DNA of 64,000 nt, from NCBI RefSeq assembly GCF_000003815.2, contig NC_049979.1, positions 20,598,759-20,662,758 on the forward strand. Reading direction: 5' to 3'. This DNA is from Branchiostoma floridae (taxonomy: Eukaryota > Chordata > Leptocardii > Amphioxiformes > Branchiostomatidae). The notes below the pieces were generated by a model. That model had not been told where the DNA came from and made no database searches. It was given only the letters and a program-made list of their open reading frames with translations. How positions within the stretch are numbered: position 1 is the stretch's first letter; each line of letters starts with the position of its first letter. Positions 19,848 through 34,800 of the stretch are shown here, piece by piece. The position numbers and the translations under genes were made by a program.

Positions 19848-22800
19848 GTAAGGAAAACTACTTAAGATTTTACTTTAACTCCAAGTTAGATGTTAGACGT
19901 GGAAGATAGTCATGCTTGTTGTCTGACAGCCACTCCACCCTAAACGTCTGCTTGAACTTCAAGAAGATTAAAACTTTATCTATCATTAAAAAAAACAGCC
20001 CTGAGATTGTTCATAGTCAAAGGATAATGAAATGAAAATTGTCTATGTCAAAATACTTATCAGATCTGTACATACATTTCTCAAACCCAATAAATTATAC
20101 CAATAAAAATACCAATGCCACCTTTTCTATTTCCCCACATACAAACCCACTTGACACGTATGGCAATGTCCAATCAGTTATGATTGACAAAAGGGATCTA
20201 CTTTTTGATGGACATTGCCTTTGTTTTGTTGTTAAATGGTACCAAATTTACATGGGTCTGGTTTGTATTGGATTGATAGATGAGGTACTGTCTAATAACC
20301 AAGATCAATAATACCACAGATTTGTTTGAACATTCTGTGAATACTTGATACTCAGTAAATAAGTCTATATTTGCACATACAAAGTTTCATACAAAAAACC
20401 AATACTAAAACATTAATGAAAGCTTTTGTGGCACCAAAAAACAGATGTTTTATCAATTTTCAGAAAGTTATCAAATTCTCATAATTATTACATGGTTTAG
20501 CGACAAATAACAGTAAGAACAGAAGACTCAGGCCTGAGAAGAACTAATTGATGGTTATCAAGAATGATTTCAAAGAATTCTAAGAACTGCAGCATTACAT
20601 TGTTATGATAAAAATAACATTATTGATATGATTTGTGCCAGTGGTCTCCAGGTATTTTTATTGTATACCATACACATGTACATCCTTCTTGGTTGTCATG
20701 TGAAACTGTTACTGTTAGTGTGTCACTGTGATATAGATCAACATATATGTAAATACTCTTCTCCGTAGAAGCTCTTTTTTTGGTCCTGATTGTGTGTTAA
20801 GAACTCCCACCTACACCTGTTACCATGTGTTTATCCCTCATTTCTGAGTTAATTAAGCCATCAAAATGACCACAGGCATTTTTCTGGCACCAGAAGAATT
20901 TGTACAACAAGTTAACAACCCATGACAAAAACCACTGACCCACTGGATTGCATAAGTGGTGATCAAATTACCACTTGAGCCAACAACCAGATAATTAAGA
21001 CTCATAAAGCTTTTTCAACCGTGTACTTGACGTTAGTGTTTTGTTCTTTTTTTTTAATGAGTTGACTCAAGGACCATCTGACCCAGTAGCAGAAGCAGAG
21101 GTTTTGAAGGTTCTTTTGGAAATGTCCCAACCCTTTATCAGACAGGATTTGATCCAGATCCACTCATGCAACATTGGGGCATGCTAGGGGTTTTAGCCAA
21201 GAACCTCTTGATCCCTGGGCCAAACACTTTGTTAACCATTACTTCACAAGCTGCCAAACAAAGTTGCAAGGTGTGCAGTATGTGACAGGACTCTTTATTT
21301 CCTGTGGTAATGTATATGTATTTGCATTTCACCTTTTCTTTGGCACCACTCCAACAGGAAGTGCCATGAATAAACTACTGTACTGAGTGATAGACACAAA
21401 ATGTGGTGGAGAGAAAATGAAACAGCATGGAATGTGTGCTTAACATGTGGTCTAGTTACAGTGAGGTATATTAGTTCAAGTTTGAATAAAGCCACTGTCT
21501 TGTGACATTTTACTTAACATGTATAAGCGTATTATATTACTTCATTGTCAACCTCACTGGGATTTCTTTTTATTTTTCAACGATTTATAGGATTCGATAA
21601 GTTAGTATCTAATCTATTATATAGTATTAAGAAATATTAGGATGTAGGTGACATTGGTCCATATTTAACTGAATTTGTCACTGCATGTATTCTATGTTAA
21701 AATGGATACCATATTTAGAACTAGAACTAGAAGAAACAAGTTATCACATCAAATGTTACTGGTAGCCCAAAGACTATAGCTAGGTTATTTCAAAATGCCA
21801 CGAAATTTCTTTTCTAAAGTTTTACCTGTAGCATTGAAAATTGTCAGGAGTTTTACCTGTGAATCACCATTTTTTTCTGCAATTACCAAAGTCTTTTCAG
21901 ACAGATGAAATGTATATTGACTTAAGTAGTGAGTAACCCAGGTATTTGTAGGTGTGGTCATATATCATAATACTGCCAGCCTTAGTGCTTCTACTAGCCT
22001 GCCAAATATCAAGTTTAGCAACTTTATCTGGGATCTGATTTTTCCCTGAAAAAAGAATGTTGCAGGTGTGTATTTTGATCCATAGTGATGCCTACTAGCC
22101 ACAAATATGCGCTTTTATGAGATAGTATTGTTTAGAGATCAGAGAGACTATTGATTGGATGAAACAGTTGCATGTACAGTGTATAGCTGTACGTATTAAC
22201 TGGCATGTGATCTCACAGCGCAGAACGACTCATCTTTTCAATGTATGCTTGGAAAGACAGTCTATATCTGTATAGTTGATATAACCGCTCTTTAGCACAA
22301 GACACCAGCTTCACAGGCTTAATGATATACTGAACAACCCGTCAAACCTTTGCACATCCAGCTGTAAGCGTCATTTAAATCTATGTGGTAAGGATGTCCC
22401 TACTGTACTTGGTGGCAACAAGGTCTACTTTTTGCCATACTATTACTAGTAATAAGGAATTTTTTCAACCCTCAATTCTGGGTTAACCTAAAGATTCCAA
22501 AGTCTAGACTTTGGTCTATGCAAAACAAACAGGTCTACTTAACATCCAAGATTGCTGGGGGTAATGAAATACGCCGGTTGTGCAGATTGTACTTAACAAT
22601 GCATGGCTCTGTTGCTGTAGTGACAAGTCAACAAGGAATGTACGTCAATGCTCCGCCCACCAACCAGCAAGTGTCTGTTGTCAGATTCTAATTCTAGTGA
22701 CAATCCGTGCAATTACTCCGAACAATGTTTCATATAATCTTCGGTGGAGGAAAGCCAGTAACTTTCATCCGGATAAAGTATCCAAATTTGGTTCAAATAG

Positions 22801-25800
22801 AAAAAAGCCATTGTCGTCCTTTGTTATCTAAGGTAGTTTAGCGGACATTGTAATTTGTATGAATACTATTATGTTATCATGTATGATCACAGGAAGCATG
22901 CACATTTATCATTATGATTATGATTATATATTGTTCATGAAAATTTGTGTTTCTCAACAAGATTTTGACTATGACACTTGAATACTTGAGTTCACAGGAA
23001 AATCTTCATAGTGATTTTGCAATTTGTTGGACCCTTGATCAACTGAATTATGCCTTGTCATGTTGCCTTGTGCCAAATAAGGCACGCTGTGGTTATCCTT
23101 AGGGGTAATTGACTTGTCTGACTGGATCTGTTTGGGCCAGATACAATTTCATTTGTCACATGAAAGAAGTTAGTAATCTGGATTATCTGGTTTTTGAGAG
23201 GAACATTCTTTCAGCTTGATCTGTCTACCAATTATATTTTAAGGAAAATCTTCACCGTTTTTTTGGACCCACCAGTTATGCATTGAGCAAGAATGATTAC
23301 TTTGAAGACCTAATTCATGTTAAAATTTAAATAGAAAAGTTCTTGGGTTAGATGGAGCAAAGCAAAGGAAAACGGTAAACCAGTCATAATCATACATGTA
23401 TTATGTATTCACATGCATCGCACACACGTCAGTATATATTGGCAAATCAATGACATTGACAGTGACACTTACAAGGACTTCACATTCAATTCCTCTCAGA
23501 CATGTAACATGCACATAGAGTTCAAATCATGCAGAACTCTTGGTGAATATTGTATGTAAGAAATGACTTTGGACCTTGATATCAGCACTAGCATCTAAAC
23601 CAAACGTATTTGGCATGTGTCCAAAAATTACTTATATCGAACCAAATGTGCAGGGAATGTGCATGTAGACTAGTCCATTTATTCGCACACTCCGTCAAAT
23701 GAAGCCTGGTATTGAAAGCTGATATAAGTATGCAATTATTCTTTTATCATAAGAGTATTCAAATACAATTCAATCTCTACAACTGGATAAAAACGGAGAT
23801 TTACTTTTGGATTTCCTGGATGTCCAACCTTCATAAACAGTTACAAGCTTAAACTATACATTTGTACATATAGCTCTAATCTGATGAGTATTCACATCCA
23901 ACATGTATTTATTAATGTATAATAATCTCTACACCTTTGTAACATACATGATGGCAAATAATGATGCATGGCACATAGCAGGAAAAAATTGTCAAGCATG
24001 ACAAATTATTGACATACAAGTTGTGCACAATAATATTATGAAACAAAGTCGTATTCTATAGCTAATGCTAATAAATGGAAAGAGCTTCTTTCTTGACTAT
24101 ATGAGGACATGTCAATGATTGAAAAGCTATCATTAGATAAATAGGATCACCTTTCCTTGACATTCAGATAAAGTCCCAACACGTTGTAAGAGGGAACTAC
24201 ATTGATCATGTTATGTCCGAGGCTACATGTCTTACCCAATGTATCAATATGTTGGAGTAAATAATTTTGTAATGGTAGTTTGATATGCATCAATCTGACT
24301 CGCAACCATTTGATTTTTACCCCTGTGAAAATGGGGATATTGTTTTTAGTGTAAGATATTGTGTTTGTTTGTCCTCATGTGTGTCTGTAGTTATTTGATT
24401 ATTGAAGATGTGAGGCAGAGTATTACTATTACTTATTAGTAAGGTGGGAGGGTTTGCTTGGCTGGGTTCAAAGTTGGTCTTGCAGGCTGGTAGGAAAACA
24501 GATGGACAAAATGAGAAAACATTTTATACCTAATTCACAATAAGGTATAAACAAAAAATTTGTTGAAAATTTTAAATGTTTCATAAATGTTTGAGATCGT
24601 TGATTTCTTGTTGCTTTTCTGTATTGGCTGTAACCAAGGAAAGTAAAGATTACAAAAGAGGTAATTGATTGTAAGGTAAAGACTGTGTCATGGGTCCGTG
24701 GGCATGTCTTTGTTACACATCGCCTGGATGGCTTTGTCACCATGGGGATGAAAAGACTGTCTCCGCAAACAGGTGACCATGAAAAGTCCTTAATTGGCCA
24801 CATATACATTATGTTCAATACACCTGCATAAGTGTGACAAGTGAAATAATCATTGAGTCGTAATTTGAAAGTTGTCTAGGAATGATATGCTAGTGAAATA
24901 GATACAATTAAAAAAAGAGTCTAAAATGAAGTCAGCATTGATTATCCAATGGACCCTTGAAACACCTTAGGCTCAGCTTAAGGCTAAACTATTTGCCCCT
25001 TGTAAGGCAAAGATCAAGCATAAGTTTGTATAAAGGACCTGTACTGATACTGTCTTAAACCTTCTCCCTGTTGCCTAACCCCAGAACTAATACTAACTGA
25101 ATATAGGATATAGGAGAATTCTTTATACACAACCAGTAAGTACTGACTTTGCGTACGTTTTTATGTCTCTCAGATTGTAGTCAGAGGCACCCTATGAATG
25201 CAATGGAACCATCAAATAGACTTGCTGATAAAACCTCCCACAATAACTAATTCAAGAATCTAATTCAACTCGTTTACTGTTAATCCTTAACTTAAGTTTG
25301 AGGATCTGTGGATCACACAAATCACAGCCTCCCAATGCCCCACCCCCATTGACACAGAAATTGTTCAAATTCATAATCATGTATGTACTAGTATTGTTGT
25401 CAGTAACTTATTGATTTTCCCTGAATTATTTAAAGGTAAATAATGATTCTCCTTTCTTTGTGTTTCAGCACCGCTGGATAAGCCTTTCATCACTCTCCAC
25501 TTCTCGGCCATGTCCACAGAGTGCACCTATGACTTCCTGTTTGTGCACGACGGCGACTCTTACAGCAGCCCCCTGTTGGGCACCTTTAGTGGGAACACCA
25601 TCCCAGAACCCATCACTGCAAAATCAGGAAAGGTGGATATAGACCCATCCTAGCTCACTGTCAATCAAAATTACCAGTAACTGTTCAACCAATAAGAGAA
25701 TGGATGTATGTTTAATTTCTAAGAACAATCTGGAGCTAGAATAGGATGTACACCAGGCTAAAATGCTACAAACTATATTGCACTACTCAGTGTCTTATTG

Positions 25801-28800
25801 ATTACAAGCAATAATATTTCCAAGGTATAATTTTTGCTTCATATCAAATCTCTGCCATACATAACATGTTGTTGGTGTGCCAGTTATGTACAAGTTGCAA
25901 AATCAGATATATTGATTAGCATCAGTTTATGTCAGACATATGTCAAGTTTTCTTTTGATATATGTACATGTACTATGACATGCCATGCATACAACTGCAA
26001 GATCCTCTCCCATTTTTTTTCAGATGTTGATATACCTTTATAGCGACACTAACTATGTACTAGGAGGGTTTGAGGCCATATACTACGCCGAGCCCTGCCC
26101 GAACAACTGTTCCTCTCAGGGAACGTGCGTAGCGGGACAGTGCCAATGTGCCGACCGCCTCTGGAAGGGAGAGGCCTGTCAGTTACAGTGGTGTCCTAAC
26201 GACTGCCACATTAACGAGGACCATGGCACGTGCGATACGTCAACTGTAAGTCTGATTCTTGAATGTTAACTGTCATCTTGTATCCCTGCTGTTGCTCTGT
26301 GTAGACTTTAATTTTTCAAATTACGGACAAAATTTTTGACAACTGGAAGTTGCTGCTAACATTAACTTTCCTAATTCCACCAGGTACCCTGGGATTGTCA
26401 CCTAAAAAAATTATTGAGACCTTCTCAGGAATGTCTGGATGTCTGAAGTGTGTGTACATGTACTTCGAGGATTCCTGATGCTACATCTAATATGTTTTTC
26501 AGTGTCACTGACGAAAACTGTTGAATTCCAGTTGAAATGTCTGACCGTTTCCAAAACCATATCCAGTTGCTTGAGTAACTATTTTTTGGCGTATCTAATA
26601 TAGTAGATTCCTTAAAATTTACCATCTTCTTTTAATATGGTGGTATCAGGGTAACTGGTGGAATACTGAGAGATGAATGTATTTCGAGTCATGCTTTGTT
26701 TTTACGAGTTGTGAAGTCAGTGTTATTGTTGAAATTTTTCCACCAGGGTGCATGTTTATGTAAGGAGGGTTATGTCGGAGACGACTGCTCCATGTCTACA
26801 CGGGATGACACAGGCGCGTTCACCTGGTACCAGCTATCGCACAGCGGGACGGGACTGACCGCTCGAGCGAGCCATGCCGGGGCCTACCACAAAGGGTCGG
26901 ACAGTCTCTGGATCTTTGGAGGTAGGGAGAATTCAGTTGTTGGTAGAGAGTCAATGTTGCATTGGATATAAGAAAGTGATGCTGCTGTTGATAAAATTAA
27001 TTTTAATGTTTGCATACAGGATGCTTTTGTTCACTCTTGTAGGCAAATCATGACAAGTTGAAAGGCTTTTAAAAAGGTACCACAAAGAGAAGTATGACAA
27101 GAATTAATCATGCTAGAATTGGTTTATTAGAAACAGTTGGTAGTTTTCCCAGGTATTATTCATATTCCTCAATTTCTCCAATTGTTCTCCTTCTCTATCA
27201 AAAACAAAGGTGCACTTATCTTGTGCTCAGTTATGAGTATATGTACTTAAATTTTAAATTCTACTTTCAGGATATACTCTGAACGATGTACTGGATGATC
27301 TGATGAGATACAACTTTGAGGAGAGTAGATGGGAAAATATGACGACTACAACACCAAGACCAGTAAGTTGTCAAAACTGTATGAAAAAATGCACACTGGC
27401 AAAATGCTGATGTGTTCACTATTCCTTCATTCCTTATTCTATTCTTGTGAAAAACAGTGCCCTAGATCATTCATATTCATTGGAAGAGATTTAATAAGAG
27501 TATTAATTTGTTATCGCAACAGGAAAAAATATTTGCAGAGTTTTGCATACCAAACCATCTGGATTGAAATTGTAGTAAATGATTTGTATGACACTTTCCA
27601 GCTCATGGTGATGAAAATTACAAAGTGTGGTTGAGTGTTAGGAAATCCTTTTTACAGTATGTCCTGGATGTGACACTCTGCCATAGATTTAGAAAACTGT
27701 GTATCATTAATTTTTTTCATATAGATTGTTAAAGATTACTTGTACTAAGTTGTAGGAGGAAAGCTCTGCTCTCTGAAAGAAAGTTGTGCTTACATGTATG
27801 TTGCATTCTTGTGTGCATTATACGTTGTATTAAGATACCAAAATAACATTTGAACAAGATGGGGGACTAAAATATCAAAGACAAAGCCAGAATATTTTGA
27901 TTCACTCTCACATATTTTACATCTAACATATTTCCTTCATTTTGGCCCATTAGGCTGGCAGACACAGCCATACGCTAACGACTGTTAACGACTCCCTTGT
28001 GCTGTTCGGAGGCGAGCTAGCCAACAGCTCGCTCATTGGAGACCTCTGGTCGTACGACACAACCTCGAACACCTGGCAGGAGCTTGCCGTGAACGACCCT
28101 AACAGACCCCCAGCAGTGGCAGGCCACGCGACATCCCTCGTGGATAACAGATATCTCTATGTGTTTGGAGGTAATCTGTCATAGAGTATTGAGTAATTGT
28201 GTTAGGATAAAATTGAATTTATGGCAATGGCACACACCTATATCACGTCTAATGGGATTTCTGTTGATAAAATCATGCAGATATAGAACCAAATTGTAGG
28301 TTCCACACTAATAGATCATGGTGGGAAGCGATAGAAGGTTGCTGTAATATTGTGGTTAGATGGAGGCATGCATAATGTATGCATAATGTTGTTGTCAAAC
28401 CTGGTCTCAACAATCACTAGAAGGACTGAGGAAAAATTGTTGCTGTGGTTAAATGGTCACTTCAGATGGCTAAAAAAACTCACTTTTACACAACATACAC
28501 CTTAATCACCAGCATACATTATAAAAAGATTCCCAATTTATAACCTGCATTAATAAATTATTCTTTAAAAAATTAGATTTTTGAAGCATGAGAGCCATTG
28601 TATTCTAACAGTTATAAGTGGAATTTGTGTATGTTGTCTGTTCCTGTAATGGCCTAAAAAGTACCTCAAGTCTTTCTGTGCACAATATGATTTTGCCCTG
28701 TATTGATGGAGAAATTGTCGTCAACAAATTGGTTCTTGATTGGAGCATGAATGCCCCATTGGGACTGAAAATAGCAGTCACTAACTTCAAACTTCAATAA

Positions 28801-31800
28801 CTATTATTTTTCCTGAAACTTGATTGCCAAGAGTGCATTTACATACATAAGGGCAAGGTTCAACCACGGTCAAAAATAAGGTGCACAGCATTATTATGCA
28901 CATTTGTAACGTTATCCGTGAGCCCTGGAATTGGAGTACTTGTTGTGAACATGTTATGAACTTGTTTTTCTTTGTGGCAGGTCGGCGAGACGAGAAGCAC
29001 TTCACCTCGGACATGTACAGGTACGACCTGGTCCGTGGGGCGTGGGAGGAAGTGGAGACGCGGGGCGGAAAGCAGGAGAGCAGACAGCTGGTGGGACACT
29101 CCATGGTCTTCCACCCCTCCTCACGGTCACTGGTCGTGTTCGGCGGATTCCAACCCAACTATGCAAAGTGAGAAAATTTCTTTTTCAACTATAAAATTTG
29201 TGTAGAAGTGTGTCTACTAGGCAGATTTTTAAGAGTTAAACATGAAAATGTATACGACAAACTGGTATTGTTATAATAGTGTCACCACATTAGATCAGAA
29301 TATCTCCCTATAGTATATATGAGCCCTACCCTTGCCATTCCCTCTCAAGGAATCCTTTGAGGAACCCTCTGCATGAGTACATTTACATTATCAACAAAGA
29401 AGATCAGACTTGTTTTGGCAACTCATGGATGGAGACACTTTAGTATGATCGAGCTAAACAATATTCCAAAATTTGTACCCATGCATCCAATGGGGTTTCT
29501 GACAAGCCGTTACAAAATGTGAACAAGAATCTTTTGTATATCATTTTAGATTCAGCAACCGTATCAACACCACCCATGCCTTCAACGTGGACAAAAACTA
29601 CTGGACGGAGTGGGAGTACCTGCCTAATGGCGGCACGCCGGACGTACGGTCCTTCCACACCGCGGACGTCATGGGCAACTACATGGTTGTGTATGGTGAG
29701 GACATATCTGCCTGCAGGGCTCCTATTACAGGTTACACAGTTGTTCACATAGATGCCGTAAGTGCTGTAAGTGGTATATTAGTGGCTGGTGGTGTCCTCT
29801 GTTTTTGGCAACTTCATGGGGGCAGAGCAGATCTGTACTTTATTTTCCTCCTTTTGTTCAGGTATGTGATTTCTTTTATCTATGCTGGAAAACCATGCTG
29901 TTTATGTCAAGTTTTGTCCAAATGTTGTCTTAGTTGTACATGTGCTGAAAATTACACATTGAGGAATCCAATGTTATTTAACCTACCTGCCTACCACATT
30001 AGCAAAGCTTAGAGGCACGATTTTTACAGCAAAGTGATGGAAAAGATTGTTGACTATTCTCAAATGCAAGAAAATAAACTGTCAAATTCTGGACCAGACT
30101 TCTAGTCTGGACTCAAATGCTCAGATTTTGCTGTAGATTATTTTAGAGAAGTGAGACGTGAGCAGTGTTACGTACCAAATTTTATGCCAAATAGGTTGGA
30201 AATGTGTGGTAAAACATAGATTTCTAGTACTTTGGCATAACTTTGAAGTGAAGAAGCCAACAATATAATAATATGATTTATTGTTTTTGATGGTACAGTC
30301 TAACATTTTTGTGCTTACCCTAGGTGGTAACTCCCACCATCACCATCAAAACGAGATCTGCTACGACTACAAGATGTACTTCTACCACTTGGCCTGTCAC
30401 AAGTGGGTCAGCTTAGAAGACTTGATGAAAGACTTCCCCGGGACCAACACCTTCCAGAGACTGCGGGGACGCTTCTCGCACGTCTCTGCCGTACGCGACG
30501 GGAACATCCTGCTGATCGTTGGCGGCTACAGCGGGAACGTTGTCGGCGACCTTCTGGCGTTCAAAGTTCCGCCCTCCGTGGCTCAGAATGACTACGTTGC
30601 AGCAAACCTAACAGTAAGTTTACTGCCATACTGGTTGGTGGATCCTGGATGAGTCAGATAAATTTGGATGTGTAGATGTGTATACAGAATGCATTCATAT
30701 ATAATATTTTGGGACAGTTTGTTTTGTAAATGAGAACTCATACTAAGTTATAGGGACAAAAAACATATTTTTGGACTGCTTTTTCTTGTCAAAAACAATA
30801 TTTTCCAGAAAAAAGGATACATGCCTTTGCAATTGTTTCAAATAAGTAAGTCTACAAAGGAAAGTCATAACTTTTCTGTCACCATTTCAGAGAATGGACG
30901 TGTGCTCCGAACACTGCCTCGTGAGCTCATGCACTGCCGACCCAGAATGCCTGTGGTGTAGTGAGAGTAATGCTGGTGCCGGGGCCTGTCTGTCCCACCT
31001 GGAGGCTGATGTAAGTGTCAACAGGAACATGCATAAAATATGAAGAATAGTAGCATGGATGAAATTGATCACATGCACGCAGGAAATGACATTTGAATAT
31101 GGAAACCATTGCCAAAACATGTTGTGATTAGTCTCAAAAATTGTAAATTGTGAAAATATAGTACAAAGTAAAAATACGTACTGTGCATTTGTTATTTTTT
31201 CATGAAGAAAATTAAAGCATTGAAGAACAGAAAACTGAAAAAAAGAGTCCTTCAACTATATGGAGACTGGAAACATTGTAAAACATTAATGACGTTTCCA
31301 AACTGCACCCCCAGATTTGTGACATTACTTGCTTGGTATACTTTTTTATTTATTCCTGTATACAATAAAGAAGAAATGACCAATGTGACAAACAAAAACA
31401 TGACATTGTGTGTGAAAAGGGAAGAAGCCTAAAAGGCTTACATTGTATGCTATGCTTTTAGTCTATCACTGAATACCATTACGTATATTTAGAATTGATT
31501 ACAGCCTTAATTAACAACATTCCAAAAGGCATATGCCATTAACAGTGTCCCTCCAGAGCACTGAATGTTGTTTTTATGTTTGTACCCCAGACTTGCAGCG
31601 CCCCCCAGCTGAGCTGCCCAGGCCTGTGTGAGGTGCTGAAGGATTGCCAGTCATGCCTGGTGTGGGGGGGCAGCACCCAGGGGGACAGCCTGCCTGGGCT
31701 CAGGACTAACACTGCCTGTGGCTGGTGTGTGCAGGAACAGCAGTGTCAGCGTAGGGACTGTACGTATCACTCTACATCACTCACTCAGTCATATCATAGT

Positions 31801-34800
31801 GGCAGACAAGTCTACAGTCCCTTGGTTTTCATTTTGCTGGGAATCAATTTAGCTGGTAGAACGCAAAGAGAGAGCATTTTACATGACATTACTGTCTGTT
31901 TAACTCAGTCTCTTGTAAAAATTGACATAAGATTAGATATTCTTTCTATATCAGAGCTTTACAAGCAACAATTTTCTATTTTACAACACTATACATTATG
32001 TCCTGTATTTCTTGCATGCATTGCTTCTAGTAAAAACAGACTCACTTACTCTGCAGTTTTTTCAAAAGTTGCTAGGTCACACATTCAAGTTATGTACTAC
32101 AAATGTATGTTCCCACTCTGAATCATGCATGGAACAGAAGTGTTGAACTGTCTATGTCTTGCACTTGCACTTTTTTGTTCCAAAAATCTCCTCATATTAG
32201 TAGGACTGTTTTCACTGTTACTTTCAGAAGTGTAAGGAAATTGCAGACAATTCCTGTTATTGGTTATGTGTAGGTCTTACATTTGTAGTTTACAAAGCTT
32301 GTTTGTGTATACTCCAGACCCCACAGGTTTGTGTGGTGGGATGGCGACTACCAGCGGTGTGGAGGGGTGGTGGGGGAACTCAACCATCCTGAACAGTCTG
32401 GACCAGTGCCGAACACACGACCACCCACCAGGGCTCCACTGGATCAAATACCGCAACCCCAAAAACAGCAAACAACCAGATAATGTAAGTATGAATGAAA
32501 ATTTACAAATACTTCATGATTCCCATGGTGCATTATGAAAATTTTTTGTACTTTTATTTTCTTGGGGCTCTGTTTGATTCAAAGTGCATCACCTAAAGTC
32601 AACATTTCCTGATAACATTTCAGAAACCAGTGTTACTAAACAAGCAAAGACATTCACACCCATTCCAGAATTATTACACTGAATTTCAATTTCTGTTGAT
32701 ATTATTTTTGTTGGATGGTTCCCCCACTTTCTTTACTTTTTTTCTTTGAAAAATTAAACAAAAGTGTTATGTAAAAAAAAACTATGTAGTTAGTTTTCTA
32801 CATTTCCCCCTTTTTTCCAGGTGGAAATTGTACGTGATCGTATCCAGAAGAACTTCGTTTTCGCCATGGTAACGGCACTAGAGAACCAGCTTGGTGGGAA
32901 CTACACAGCGGAGTTTAAGGGCTTCATCTACCCAAACTCTGTCCTGAGTGCAGGACGGACCTACAGCATGTTGCTGAAGGGTTCCAACGCCTATTCCACA
33001 CTGTGGATGAGTAAGACTGACGATCCAGCTGGAGCAGTAAGTATCCCCCATAGTTGCAGTACCTTTGTGATCTGCTAGATGTCACCACAATGTCATGCAG
33101 TTTGACATGTGACTTGCTTAACCTTTTATCCGGTCTTACCACCCAACTTTTCTAGAAAAACAGAAGGTTGAAAAACAAGTGAAGTACTGTAGACCTATAA
33201 GGAGTTATTTACATGTTAAATTGTATCAGATTTATTTATTTATTTATTCACCATAAAAAACAACTGGGTGGTCCTTTCAGTCAGGCACAGACTGATTTCT
33301 AAAGGAGCCCAGCGTATAAAAAAGGAATTAATAACAATGTAAAGAAATACATTTGTATGTGACGATGTCTCTTGAGCGTTTGTTTCGCCTTCCTGTTGTG
33401 TGTAGGAAGTACTAGCAGTTATCAGTGGAGCTGAGAACAAGCAGAGTAACGCCGTCCGCCCCGACGGCACCCCTCTGTTCCCGGATGCGAGCCGGGGCAC
33501 GAGGTACTACATCAGGGAGCAGTCGGAACTAGTCATCAAAGCCAACCCTCAGAACCAGCAGACTGCCGTGGTGGGGATCGAGTGGAACGGTTCACGCAAT
33601 TCTCCTTCAACCCAAGAGGTGAGGAGAGAGGTTTTGAACAGTTTTTGAACAAGACAAAGTAGCTGGCGCTAAACGTAGCTTTTTTTGTAAATGTTTTATG
33701 CTAAATAAAAGTTAAAGGTATAGCTTATAGTGTAATTCTCCTGTGTGTTTAGCCCCTGTCACACGGTGGACAAGAAACAGCCATATTTGTTGATCATCAG
33801 AAAGTCACCAAATTGAAAAATCGTCACATACTCAGACATATTTTCAACCTAAAATGTTCATAAAAACATCTGTGGATCTTTAAAAATAGGGGGATAATCA
33901 AGAGAACACCAAGTGTATTTCTGCTGAAAATGTAATATGGAGCCGGTGTACATGTTTATTGTTAGCAGATCAACTTGCTTGCTGTAGACATTAAACGCTT
34001 GTATGACATCAAAGTGTTCATGGTCAAATTGTCTGACCCCTACAGGTGCTGACCTCCGAGTTTCTCCAGCCGTATGGCTCCGACAACTGCAGTAACTATG
34101 GCAACTGCCTGGCGTGCATGACGGACAACAACTGTGGTTGGTGCCCCACCAGTGACAGGTGCATGTCCAGGGCTGCCGTCAACAGCCTGTCGGACCGCTG
34201 TATGACCAGCTCCGGTGTGGAGCGCTACCTTGTGTTGACTCCGGACGAGTGCGTGATGTGTGCAGACCACATGGACTGTCAGACGTGCACAGAGGCGAGA
34301 GCTTCTTTTGCTACTTCTGTTTCCTTCTAGAAAACATTTTTGACATACACAACACATCTACTCTGCACTTCTTTTGTAAGTCACCAGGGGATGCTTTCCC
34401 CAAAGAAGTCAGACACAATGTATTGCTGTTATCACTGTTATTCACTTCAGTACACTGTTCTTTTGCCGTTTGGCTACCAATCATTTATTGGCAATGGGGT
34501 TAGGCAGTAGGGAGCAGTCATCCTCAACTGAGGTGATGCGTGTTGCCTTTTGTACCTAGTACCTAGTACACAATGTAGTAGTGCAATACAGCTTTGCTGC
34601 GTCTCGCATTTTAGCCAAGCACACCAGGTCACCCCTTCTCTGCTCAATAAGTGTGTAAGGTTCGGAAGAAGGTTAAGATTGGATAAGTGTTGCCTTGGTC
34701 CTTGTTGTGAAGAAGTTGACATTGGTGTTGCAGAGTTCTCTGTGTGAGTGGTTAACAGAGGAGGCACGCTGCATGAGGAGAGGCAGGTTTCCTATCGCTG

